Source of the DNA: Bacillus sp. JCM 19058
Lineage (GTDB): Bacteria; Bacillota; Bacilli; Bacillales_H; Bacillaceae_D
DNA length: 18,372 nt
Direction: 5' to 3'
Assembly (NCBI GenBank): GCA_001310555.1
Contig: BAXO01000104.1
Location: 1-18,372, forward strand
The notes beneath the pieces were generated by a model that had not been told where the DNA came from, did no database searches, and was given only the letters and a program-made list of their open reading frames with translations. Position numbers and translations under genes: made by a program. Each line of letters opens with the position of its first letter. The first letter of the stretch is position 1. Positions 7,213 through 14,848 of the stretch are shown in pieces.

Positions 7213-8106
7213 ATGAGCAAAGCGGCCAAGGAATTACTTCTCGAGCTGATTAAGCAGCGAAATGACGAGTTTATTACTCAAAGAGGCGAACATCTTTACT
7301 CTGAACAGGAAAGTCAGCGTATGGCAAGAAAGGAGGAGGCGTTGAAAAGACGAAAGGCTGAATTAGTTCGTTCGAATGTGCGCGGTCAACTGATTGGGCA
7401 GAGAGCATTCGAGCATCAGCTGCAGATCGATTATGCGCTTCACTATGAGCATTTATTGCGGCAGGGGAGTAAGATATACATGGAGGAACAGCAGCAGCAG
7501 CGGCGTGCCACATTTGTCCATAACGAATTACACGAGGATGAAGAAATAACGATGCCTGTTTTGGGAGAGCGGCGTCTCACGGAGGAAAAGCGTGGAGAGG
7601 ACGAGACTAAAAGAAGCGTGTCCAAAGGGTATAATCGTCTGGAAGCCGTCCGATACGCCGAACGATGGTGGGATGACTATAATCCCCAATACCAGCAATT
7701 TACGGACAATTGCACGAATTTCATTTCGCAATGCGTACGCGCGGGCGGCGCGCAAATGAACGGACATCCTGAACGAGGGAAGGGCTGGTGGTTTTCCGGT
7801 GACAATTGGAGCTACAGCTGGTCAGTAGCCCATTCCTTTCGCTGGAATTTGAGCGGCGCGAAATCAGGCCTTAGAGGGGAGGAGCAAGAAAAAGCGAGTG
7901 ACTTGCTCCCCGGTGATGTCATTTGCTATGACTTCAATGGAGATGATCGCTGGCAGCATACGACGATAGTGGTAGCCAAAGACGCCTATGGGGAACCGCT
8001 TGTGAATGCGCAAACGACCAATAGCCGTATGAGGCATTGGGCTTATGAGGATTCAACTGCCTGGACTCCAGAAATTAAGTATAAATTTTTCCGTATTTTG
8101 GTTTAG
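7213..8106 (+). CDS. amidase-domain protein, YhbB-like
   Basis: The 297-residue protein has two parts. Residues 1-135 are highly charged and predicted helical or coiled coil (many E, K, R and Q, including a QQQQ run). Residues 139-297 match the putative amidase domain (Amidase_6, CHAP/NlpC-like): GYNRLEAVRYAERWW, then the catalytic-Cys motif DNCTNFISQCVRAGG with C167, GWWFSGDNWSYSWS, LLPGDVICYDF and H249 in WQHTTIV. The family probably cleaves an amide bond in peptidoglycan or peptides, but this is unproven. No signal peptide is visible, so an outside role is uncertain. AAGGGGGAG precedes the ATG. It corresponds in position to B. subtilis yhbB, between queG and trmL. The frame is intact. Confidence 0.85.
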   Translation: MSKAAKELLLELIKQRNDEFITQRGEHLYSEQESQRMARKEEALKRRKAELVRSNVRGQLIGQRAFEHQLQIDYALHYEHLLRQGSKIYMEEQQQQRRATFVHNELHEDEEITMPVLGERRLTEEKRGEDETKRSVSKGYNRLEAVRYAERWWDDYNPQYQQFTDNCTNFISQCVRAGGAQMNGHPERGKGWWFSGDNWSYSWSVAHSFRWNLSGAKSGLRGEEQEKASDLLPGDVICYDFNGDDRWQHTTIVVAKDAYGEPLVNAQTTNSRMRHWAYEDSTAWTPEIKYKFFRILV

Positions 8107-8161
8107 GGTTGCGCCTTTATGGAATTGACCTATGTTCAACGTCTTTATTATGACAAGACTT

Positions 8162-8726
8162 TTAACCGGAACTGTTAGGCTTATAATAAAGAATGACGTT
8201 GCCTGAGCGAAGAACTTTCGTTTTTAGAAGCTTCAGCTCGAGCTTTTTCTTTTTATCCTTTAATAAAGGCGTCCCTCTCCCGAGAACGACAGGGTTGACG
8301 ATAATAACGTACTCGTCAATTAAGCTAAGCTCTGCTAACGCGGAAGCGAAGCTGGAGCTGCCGAGGAGGACGATGTCTCTGCCAGGCTGTTGCTTGAGCT
8401 TCGCTATCTCTTCTAGCGTATCTCCTTTTATTAGCTTAGTATTATGCCATTCAGCCTTGTTCAGCGTCTTAGAAAAAAACAAATTTCGGCAAGTTATTCA
8501 TCTTTTCAGCAATGCTTGGATTGTTTTCAATAGCAAATGGGGTTGGCCAATAGTCCGCCATATGCTGATACGTCACTCGTCCAAACAAAATAGCGTCAAC
8601 CGATCGAAGCACCTCTTCGGCAAATTCGTGATACTCTTCGTCAACAACGTGCCAATCTAATTCTCGGTCAGCTCCTTCAATGAAGCCATCAAGGCTTGTC
8701 ATGATTTGAAAAATGATTTTCCTCAT
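8162..8726 (-). CDS. DHFR/RibD C-terminal-fold reductase (one frameshift)
   Basis: About 187 residues after joining two frames. The start MRKIIFQIMTSLDGFIEGADRE and the motif SVDAILFGRVTYQHMADYWP are typical of the RibD-C/dihydrofolate-reductase-like proteins (YyaP, YwjB and YwjB-like in Bacillus), as are IVLLGSSSFASALAELSLIDEY and VVLGRGTPLLKD near the end. These small NADPH-binding proteins are often annotated as dihydrofolate reductase, but a true folate role is doubtful. The break is an extra A in the A7 run at 8473-8479: FVFSKTL is expected. AAAGGAG lies eight bases before the ATG. The gene is convergent with the amidase gene. It belongs to no obvious operon. Confidence 0.85.
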
Positions 8727-8836
8727 GTTAAATCTCCTTTGTACAATTGATTAACTTTATCATAGCACAGAACAAATATAGCGATTTCTTTCCGATTGCT
8801 ATTTATAATTAAATCGGCTCTGACAGTTTATTTTAA

Positions 8837-8867
8837 TTGGGCAGCAGCAAGGGAACAATGCTATAAT
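8837..8867 (+). promoter_or_regulatory. likely promoter of trmL
   Basis: A perfect TATAAT lies at 8862-8867, preceded by TGC. The best -35 is TTGGGC at 8837-8842 with a long 19-base spacer. Transcription would start near 8874, about 30 bases before the trmL ATG. The -10 is convincing; the -35 is weak. Confidence 0.4.
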
Positions 8868-8905
8868 GAACGTTGATTGTAAAAAGAAACAGAGGTGTAT
8901 TTTTT

Positions 8906-9374
8906 ATGGGCTTGCACGTTGTCCTTTATCAACCTGAAATCCCTGCTAACACAGGTAATATTGCCCGTACTTGTGCGGGGACAAATACAGCACTCCACCT
9001 GATTAGACCGCTTGGCTTCTCAACTGATGATCGAATGCTGAAGCGGGCGGGCTGCGATTATTGGCCAAATGTGAATATTCACTATTACGATTCGTTAGAA
9101 GAGATGTTTTCCTTATATCCGAAGGGAGAATTTTATTTTATTGAAACGGTGGGAACAAAGAATTACAGCGACTTCGACTATACGGACCAAAAGGTCGATC
9201 ATTTTTTTTGTTTTTGGGCGTGAAACAACAGGATTGCCAAAAACGCTGACGGATGCTCATTTGGACCGCTGCTTTCGTATACCGCAAACCGATAACGTTC
9301 GTTCCTTGAACTTGTCCAACACGGCGGCGATTATTATTTATGAAGCGTCCGTCAACAAGGGTTTATCGGCTTGA
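8906..9374 (+). CDS. trmL: tRNA (cytidine/uridine-34 2'-O)-methyltransferase TrmL (one frameshift)
   Basis: TrmL (CspR in B. subtilis) uses S-adenosylmethionine to methylate the 2'-O of the wobble base in tRNA-Leu isoacceptors. The corrected product is 155 residues, normal for this minimal SPOUT enzyme. It shows the N-terminal VVLYQPEIPANTGNIARTCA with the conserved Asn/Arg, LIRPLGF, then across the break the knotted SAM site FGRETTGLP, IPQTDNVRSLNLSNTAAI and IYEA. The break is one extra T in the T8 run at 9202-9209: FFVFGRE is expected. The ATG at 8906 has AGAGGTG at 8891-8897; the longer upstream reading is not needed. The position matches cspR in B. subtilis. Confidence 0.92.
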
Positions 9375-9485
9375 ACTAGCGATTTAAAAAGTAGCGCGTT
9401 ACATATCGGTACAGCTGTCTAATCCGAATCGAGCTGGGAGAGCTTTTATTTTGCGATAGCTACCAACAATTTATTACACGAAATA

Positions 9486-9530
9486 AAAACTCGTCCAACC
9501 CAATAAAAGGTCAGACGAGCTTTTTAATTT
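9486..9530. terminator. bidirectional terminator between trmL and a small gene
   Basis: CTCGTC (9490-9495) pairs with GACGAG (9514-9519), with an inner ACC/GGT. Five T follow on the plus strand, and the mirror TTTTTATTT follows on the minus strand. It lies about 115 bases after trmL and overlaps the stop of the convergent 29-residue gene by a few bases. Confidence 0.8.
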
Positions 9531-9613
9531 TTGTTTGGATTGTCATCATAGCCTGCTGTAAAAATAGAGACCAAAAATGCAACACAGACGCCAAGGATTA
9601 GAAGTGTGCCCAT
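9524..9613 (-). CDS. 29-residue single-pass membrane protein
   Basis: An ATG at 9613 is preceded at eight bases by a near-perfect AAGGAGG (complement of 9621-9627). The product is MGTLLILGVCVAFLVSIFTA followed by a polar tail GYDDNPNKN. Residues 3-20 form one hydrophobic helix, and the short C-terminal tail is polar. TATAAT on the minus strand at 9652-9647 could be its -10 element. A terminator directly follows the stop. I do not recognise the family; small membrane proteins of this design often bind a larger complex such as an oxidase, transporter or kinase. An overlapping 11-codon ORF with its own GGAGG begins at 9636. A convincing small gene by signal quality alone. Confidence 0.7.
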   Translation of the reverse strand: MGTLLILGVCVAFLVSIFTAGYDDNPNKN

Positions 9614-9711
9614 TTACTTTCCTCCTTGTTCATTATGCTTCCTCCATTATAAATCAACTCGAGCTAGAAAGAAATGTTTCCAGCAAGAAATTTTATATGG
9701 AGGGTTAAAGT

Positions 9712-9846
9712 TTGACAAACGAGTGTCGGAAGAGAACAAACCTATTGCCACTTCCAGACTGGGACGTTACAATCAAAGCGAGCCCGATACAGACAGGAGA
9801 CATGTTACTGTGTCAAATCGTTACATTACTGGTCATTTTCCGCTAA
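9712..9846 (+). CDS. possible 44-residue ORF with TTG start
   Basis: TTG at 9712 has GGAGGG eight bases upstream (9699-9704) and opens a 44-codon frame (MTNECRKRTNLLPLPDWDVT...) that stops at 9844-9846, overlapping the first 37 bases of the YufK-like gene in another frame. The sequence looks protein-like and I do not recognise it. It could be a coupled leader ORF that delivers ribosomes to the downstream GTG. Given the indels around it, it could also be a misread extension of that gene. Confidence 0.3.
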   Translation: MTNECRKRTNLLPLPDWDVTIKASPIQTGDMLLCQIVTLLVIFR

Positions 9847-10372
9847 TATCTATTTTATTATACAGCTTATCTTTTGCCCTTTATTTACAGGGCTTCATTC
9901 TCGGACAGTTCGTTGAGTTTGGTTTGTACGACGGCATGAGAGAATTTTTTTTCTGAGCACGGAATTAAGCTGACGCTACTTTTTTCTGCTGCTATTGTTT
10001 TTCTTTATGGTTTTTGCCGCATTGAAGCTTATTGCCAATACAATGACTGAGCTCTCCATGCTGTTTTTTTTCAAAGGACGAAGACGGCTACGAATTAATA
10101 AAAATCCATAATGGTTCATGGATTTTTTTTAATCTCGGGTTTATTTTCGCTTTTTCTCGTTCATGATTGGCGACTGTTAATAGCTTTGTTCACTTTTGCC
10201 TGTTTATGCTATTTTGTTTTTTTTCGTCTTTAAGGTGAGCAATTCCTTGTCAGCGCCTGGTTTGGTCGGCCTTATTTTTTTTCATGTCTTTTGGTGGTGC
10301 CTTTTCGGAGTGGCTGTGGTTTATGCGCTTGTGAAGCTATACAATAGCTTTATGGCAAGCTTGCCCCTGTAG
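9810..10372 (+). CDS. YufK/DUF5366-like membrane protein (five frameshifts)
   Basis: Joining frames gives about 186 residues: NRYITGHFPLISILLYSLSF, a helix ending GLYDGMREFFSEHGIKLTLL, FFMVFAALKLIANTMTELS, a cytoplasmic SKDEDGYELIKIHNGSW, then further hydrophobic helices (LLIALFTFACLCYFVFFVFK; GLIFFHVFWWCLFGVAVVYA) and ENDS in ASLPL. I see four to five membrane helices. The overall design and the MREFFSE/LSMLFFSKDE pattern recall Bacillus YufK (DUF5366), of unknown function. All five breaks are one extra T: runs 9945-9952, 9980-9985, 10064-10071, 10123-10130 and 10217-10224. I choose GTG 9810 because AGGAG lies ten bases upstream. A terminator follows at 10425. Confidence 0.65.
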
Positions 10373-10424
10373 CGCCAAGAGTAAACATATTTCTACGCGT
10401 TCGCTCGGAAGGAAAAAGCAATAA

Positions 10425-10460
10425 GAAAAGGGCTCTCTGGCGAAATCTGTGAGCCTTTTT
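10425..10460. terminator. bidirectional terminator between the YufK-like gene and pbpD
   Basis: GGCTC (10431-10435) pairs with GAGCC (10451-10455), extended by an A-tract before and TTTTT after. On the minus strand the same hairpin is followed by CTTTTCTT. It can end the plus-strand membrane-protein gene and, about 110 bases past its stop, pbpD. Confidence 0.75.
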
Positions 10461-10567
10461 GTGTGTATGATCAATTTGGACTTGGGACAACGATTCTCAC
10501 ACAATTGAAGCGCTTCGTGAAATTGTACCTCACAAGTATACTCTTTTGACGGAAGGGAGGACGAGCG

Positions 10568-12439
10568 TTAATGGCTGGCCAGCATTTCTCTCCAGATGAG
10601 TAAGTGAGGGTTATTTCTTGAAAACGAATAAATGCTTTCTCGCTTATCTTTTCCTACCCAGATTCCGGCTGTGTAGCTGTCTGTTAAGCCGACAAACCAT
10701 AGATCGTGATATTCGTTGGTCGTTCCTGTTTTACCGCCGAGGTACGGGGCGGTAAATGCGGCGTGTTGCCCGGTGCCGCTCGCCACAACTTCTTTTAGTA
10801 GCTCGCGCATTTTATCATTTGCGCTTGCCTTCCAGAGCTCAGTCTTTGCTTGGTCCCATGCGTACACGATTTCACCAGCCTTGTTTTTGACTGAGCGAAT
10901 TCCATAGGCGGGAGTATAGGCTCCACCTTGAGCGAAAACGGTATAGGCTCTTGTCATTTCGAGCGGGGAAACGCCATAAGTGAAACCACCTAATGCGGAC
11001 GGGAGGCGATAATCATTAGGATCAAGCTGCTCGAACCCGAAATTTTCCAAGTAGGAAAAGGCGGTCTCGACCGATAAACTGTTCAGTAAGCGGACAGCCG
11101 GAGTATTATAAGAATACTTAAAGGCCGTCCTCAGGCTGACATTTCCGTATTGACCACCCCCGTAATTTTTCGGACAATAATTGCCGATACAGAAATTGTC
11201 GGCATTGACCGTGCTTCCGAGTAGAAGGTCGTGCTGGTCGAGGTACGGTCCGTAAACGAGCAAGGGCTTTATCGAAGAACCGGGCTGTCGATAATTTTGA
11301 TAGCCTCGGTGAAAATCGAATTTTTGATAGTCCGTCCCTCCGGTAATCGCAACAATTTCATGCGAGTGATGATCGATGATCACGCTTGCTCCTTGGATGC
11401 TTGACGAGCCTAGCCGCTTGTTTAATGCTTGCACCGCATTTTCCTGCAGCGGTGGATCAAGGGCAGTCTCGATATGGAGTCCTTGCTCAAGTAATGCGGC
11501 TACTCGGTTATCGAGCTCATGATCGATTGCCTCCTCTGTCTCTGCATCAGGCGCTTGCGCAAGCCTGGAGCGAAAGCCTTCAGCTTCAGCAACTAGTTCC
11601 CTTAGCTCGTGGTGGATATAAGTCACGTAATCCGGGTAGCGGTCTACTCGATTTTGAACATCTAGGACGATCGGCTCCTTGAGCGCTTCCTCCAGCTCGC
11701 TGTCCTCAATCATTTCCTGCTCACTCATTTTTGTTAAAATCCATTCCTGTCTCAGCTTCGTCCGTTCACTGTTTTTAATTGGGTTATAATGACTCGGGTT
11801 ATTAGGAACAGCACTTAGAAAAGCGATTTCCGCGAGCGAGAGCTCACTGCTGCTTTTGTCCAAGTAAAACTGACTAGCTGCTTCGATGCCGTAAACTCCA
11901 TTATGAAAATAAATAGTGTTTAAATACATTTCGATAATGTTTTCTTTACTGTATGTCTTTTCGAGCTCATAGGCATAAAGCAGTTCATTGAACTTTCGGT
12001 CATAGCTAACTTCATGGCTGAGAAAGAGGTTGCGGACAAGCTGCTGTGTCATTGTACTTGCACCCTCTTCGATCGTTTGGTTTTTCACATTTGTAACCGC
12101 TGCCCGGACTATAGAGGACAGATCGTAGCCTTTATGCTCAAAAAAGCGGTGATCCTCCGTCGCAATAAAAGCGTCAATAAACCGTTCGGGAATTTGTTCG
12201 ATTGGGAGATAAATCCGATTTTCCTCGTAAATTTCTGATACTAACTTCCCATCTCGGTCATAGATATAACTGTTTGACGAAAGCGTAATATCCTTGAGCG
12301 TTACACGTTCCTCAATCATTTGTTCAAGGGACTGTACCTCATCCATTTCAGCACTTACTTCTGCAAGCAGCATAATAAACCCACTGAACATAATTAAAAT
12401 GAAAAACCAGCCCGTACATTTTTGCAGCATAGTAAACAC
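10568..12439 (-). CDS. pbpD: class A penicillin-binding protein 4 (PbpD)
   Basis: A bifunctional peptidoglycan synthase: glycosyltransferase polymerising lipid II and transpeptidase cross-linking stem peptides, anchored in the membrane with the bulk outside. The 623 residues match B. subtilis PbpD (624). An N-terminal helix (residues 10-27) precedes the GT51 domain with ATEDHRFFEHKG (catalytic E95) and GASTMTQQLVRN (126-137). The transpeptidase domain has S388-x-x-K391 in PGSSIKPLL, SYN at 443-445 and KTGTT at 570-574. A Cys pair in FCIGNYC may form a disulfide. The GTG at 12439 has AGAGG at good spacing; an ATG follows three codons later. It is divergent from prkA. The frame is intact despite its length. 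Confidence 0.93.
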   Translation of the reverse strand: MFTMLQKCTGWFFILIMFSGFIMLLAEVSAEMDEVQSLEQMIEERVTLKDITLSSNSYIYDRDGKLVSEIYEENRIYLPIEQIPERFIDAFIATEDHRFFEHKGYDLSSIVRAAVTNVKNQTIEEGASTMTQQLVRNLFLSHEVSYDRKFNELLYAYELEKTYSKENIIEMYLNTIYFHNGVYGIEAASQFYLDKSSSELSLAEIAFLSAVPNNPSHYNPIKNSERTKLRQEWILTKMSEQEMIEDSELEEALKEPIVLDVQNRVDRYPDYVTYIHHELRELVAEAEGFRSRLAQAPDAETEEAIDHELDNRVAALLEQGLHIETALDPPLQENAVQALNKRLGSSSIQGASVIIDHHSHEIVAITGGTDYQKFDFHRGYQNYRQPGSSIKPLLVYGPYLDQHDLLLGSTVNADNFCIGNYCPKNYGGGQYGNVSLRTAFKYSYNTPAVRLLNSLSVETAFSYLENFGFEQLDPNDYRLPSALGGFTYGVSPLEMTRAYTVFAQGGAYTPAYGIRSVKNKAGEIVYAWDQAKTELWKASANDKMRELLKEVVASGTGQHAAFTAPYLGGKTGTTNEYHDLWFVGLTDSYTAGIWVGKDKRESIYSFSRNNPHLLIWREMLASH

Positions 12440-12549
12440 TCACTTCCTCTAGCATATTATGATTTTATCATTGTTTTTCAGATTGGAGGGAAAAAGATTA
12501 GTCTTTGTTTTGGAATGATTCGAATGAAGAGTGCCCTACCCAAATGGAT

Positions 12550-12578
12550 GCATGTTCACTTCTGCATTTGCATAAAGT
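12550..12578 (+). promoter_or_regulatory. sigma-E-like promoter of prkA
   Basis: GCATGTT (12550-12556), 14 bases, then CATAAAGT (12571-12578). This fits the mother-cell sigma-E pattern KMATATT-N13-15-CATACAHT at six of seven and six of eight positions. Transcription would start about 35 bases before the prkA ATG. B. subtilis prkA is known to be sigma-E-dependent, so the match is in the expected place. No good sigma-A promoter is visible nearby. Confidence 0.6.
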
Positions 12579-12621
12579 GTATTAATCTCGCTCTTGATCA
12601 CGAGAATGGAGGTACGCAACA

Positions 12622-14518
12622 ATGGATATCCTGAAAAAAATTGAGAATTTTAGAGAAGAAGAGGAACGACTTAAGTGGGAAGGAACCTTTGCTGACTATT
12701 TAGCCCTCTTGAACAAAAAGCCCTGGATTGCTCAGACCGCACACTCCCGCGTTTATCATATGATTAAAGATGCTGGTGTGGAAGAAGTGAATGGTCAAAA
12801 AAACTTATTCATTCTTTAGTGATCAAATTTATGGACTAGAGGAATCAATTGAAAAACTGGTGGAGGAATACTTCCATTCGGCTGCCAAACGGCTTGATGT
12901 ACGCAAGCGTATTCTATTGCTGATGGGCCCTGTCAGTGGCGGGAAGTCGACGCTTGTGACCACGTTAAAACGAGGGTTGGAGCAGTACTCACGAGCAGAG
13001 CGCGGGGCAGTGTATGCGATTAAAGGGTGCCCGATGCATGAGGATCCTTTGCATCTAATTCCTCAGCATTTGCGCGCTGATTTTTACGAGGAATACGGAA
13101 TAAAAATTGAAGGGAATTTGTCTCCACTAAATATGGTAAGGCTTGAGGAGGAATACGCCGGACGCATCGAGGATGTAATCGTTGAGCGCATTTTTTTCTC
13201 AGAGGATAAACGGACAGGGATCGGGACGTTCAGCCCGTCTGACCCAAAATCTCAGGATATTGCCGATTTGACAGGGAGTATTGATTTCTCAACGATCGCT
13301 GAGTTCGGCTCAGAGTCTGATCCCCGTGCTTACCGCTTTGATGGTGAATTAAACAAAGCAAATAGAGGGATGATGGAGTTTCAAGAAATGCTGAAGTGTG
13401 ATGAAAAATTTCTGTGGCATTTGCTCTCTTTAACGCAGGAAGGAACTTCAAAGCCGGGAGATTTGCGTTAATTTCCGCTGATGAGCTCATCGTTGCTCAT
13501 ACGAATGAATCTGAGTACAAATCGTTTATTACGAATAAAAAAAATGAAGCGCTTCATTCAAGAATTATTGTCATGAAAATCCCATATAATTTGAAGCTGA
13601 CAGATGAAGAACGGATCTATCAGAAGATGATTGAAGAAAGCGATTTGTCTCATGTCCATATCGCGCCCCATGCATTAAAGGTGGCCGCTATTTTTACTAT
13701 TTTAACGAGGCTACAGGAGTCGACAAAGCCAGGAATCGATTTAGTGAAAAAAAATGAGGCTTTATGATGGCGAAAGCGTAGAAGGCTTTAATTCTCAGGA
13801 TTTGGTTGAGCTAAAGAAAGAGCATCCAGATGAAGGGATGACCGGAATCGACCCGCGCTATGTCATCAATCGTATTTCCTCAGCGATTATTCGTAAGCAA
13901 TTAACTTCAATCAATGCGCTCGATGTTTTGCGCTCAATTAAAGAAGGCCTTGATCAGCATGCATCGATCTCTAAAGAGGACCGCGAACGATATCAGGATT
14001 TCATTGCTGTCGCGCGAAATGAATACGATTCGATTGCGAAAAAGGAAGTGCAAAAAGCGTTCGTCTATTCCTATGATGAATCGGCGAAAACATTGATGGA
14101 CAATTATTTGGATAATGTCGAAGCGTATTGCAACAAAAACAAGCTAAGGGATCCGTTAACAGGCGAAGAAATGACGCCTGACGAGAAGCTCATGCGCTCA
14201 ATCGAAGAACAAATCGGCATTTCAGAAAATGCGAAGAAGGCCTTTCGTGAGGAAATTCTCATTCGAATTTCAGCCTATGCAAGAAAAGGGAAGAAGTTCG
14301 ACTACAATTCACACGAGCGGCTGCGGGAAGCGATTCAGAAAAAGCTGTTCGCCGATTTGAAGGACATTGTCAAAATCACAACCTCGACTTCGACGCCAGA
14401 TGAAACACAGCTGAAGAAAATCAATGAAGTCATCGCCCGCCTCATTGACGAACACGGCTACAATTCAGTCTCGGCAAACGAATTACTCCGTTATGTCGGA
14501 AGTCTGTTAAACAGATAA
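12622..14518 (+). CDS. prkA: PrkA serine protein kinase / AAA+ ATPase (three frameshifts)
   Basis: PrkA is a cytoplasmic AAA+ protein with a kinase-like C-terminal domain. In B. subtilis it acts in sporulation and affects sigma-K-dependent expression; both kinase and protease activity have been proposed. The corrected length is 631 residues, equal to B. subtilis PrkA. Segments run from MDILKKIENFREEEERLKWE through the Walker A loop GPVSGGKST (about residue 102), KGCPMHEDPLHLIP, GTFSPSDPKSQDIADLTGSI, ELNKANRGMMEFQEMLKC, and the C-terminal kinase-like part to the final YVGSLLNR. Breaks: an extra A at 12797-12803, a missing A at 13444-13445 (EGNFKAG), and an extra A at 13747-13754 (KKMRLYDG). 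GGAGGT lies eight bases before the ATG. The usual partner yhbH does not follow. Confidence 0.95.
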
Positions 14519-14520
14519 TG

Positions 14521-14556
14521 AATCCCCCTTCTCTGAATGTTCAGAGGGGGGATTTT
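14521..14556 (+). terminator. strong terminator after prkA
   Basis: CTCTGAA pairs with TTCAGAG around a TG loop, extended after a two-base bulge by AATCCCCC against GGGGGATT and ending in TTTT. It starts two bases past the prkA stop, so prkA is monocistronic here. Confidence 0.9.
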
Positions 14557-14848
14557 ACAGTTTCATTGGCAGGAGCTCATCTGAGACAAGACGACGTCCG
14601 ACCCGGAGCGAACGGGAAGTGCTAAAGGTATGACGAAATCATAAGTAAAAAGATTGTCAACGATGCAGGTGTAAATTGCCTCCTCCTCGAAATACTCTAA
14701 AGGGGCTTGCATAGTCGAAGTAGCTTTTGCAGCACCCATTTTGTGGAGGCGAATTCATTCGTGTGCATTAGTTACACTTTTGGATGAGCGAACAGAGCAT
14801 AATGAGAAGGATTAAAAAAAGCGAATAAGTATAGAAGGAGACAGTGAG

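Noticed and set aside
10505..10518. Palindrome GAAGCGCTTC resembling a CcpA cre site.
   Set aside because: Two key cre positions mismatch, and it lies between two gene ends, not near a promoter.
10467..10599. A frame that would read MINLDLDNDSHTIEALREIV and continue to TGA 10597 if one G is dropped.
   Set aside because: No ribosome-binding site, it sits just after a terminator and runs into the end of pbpD on the opposite strand, and needs an assumed indel. Protein-like but unsupported.
13747..13754. Programmed frameshifting in prkA at the A8 run.
   Set aside because: prkA also has two other breaks, one a -1 at AA, and homologues are encoded in one frame. A dedicated recoding signal is not needed to explain the data.
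14563..14739. A 58-codon minus-strand ORF (MGAAKATSTMQAPLEYFEEE...) in the gap after prkA.
   Set aside because: No Shine-Dalgarno sequence, no recognisable family, and it abuts the prkA terminator. Kept only as a possible small ORF; I see nothing else in 14557-14848.
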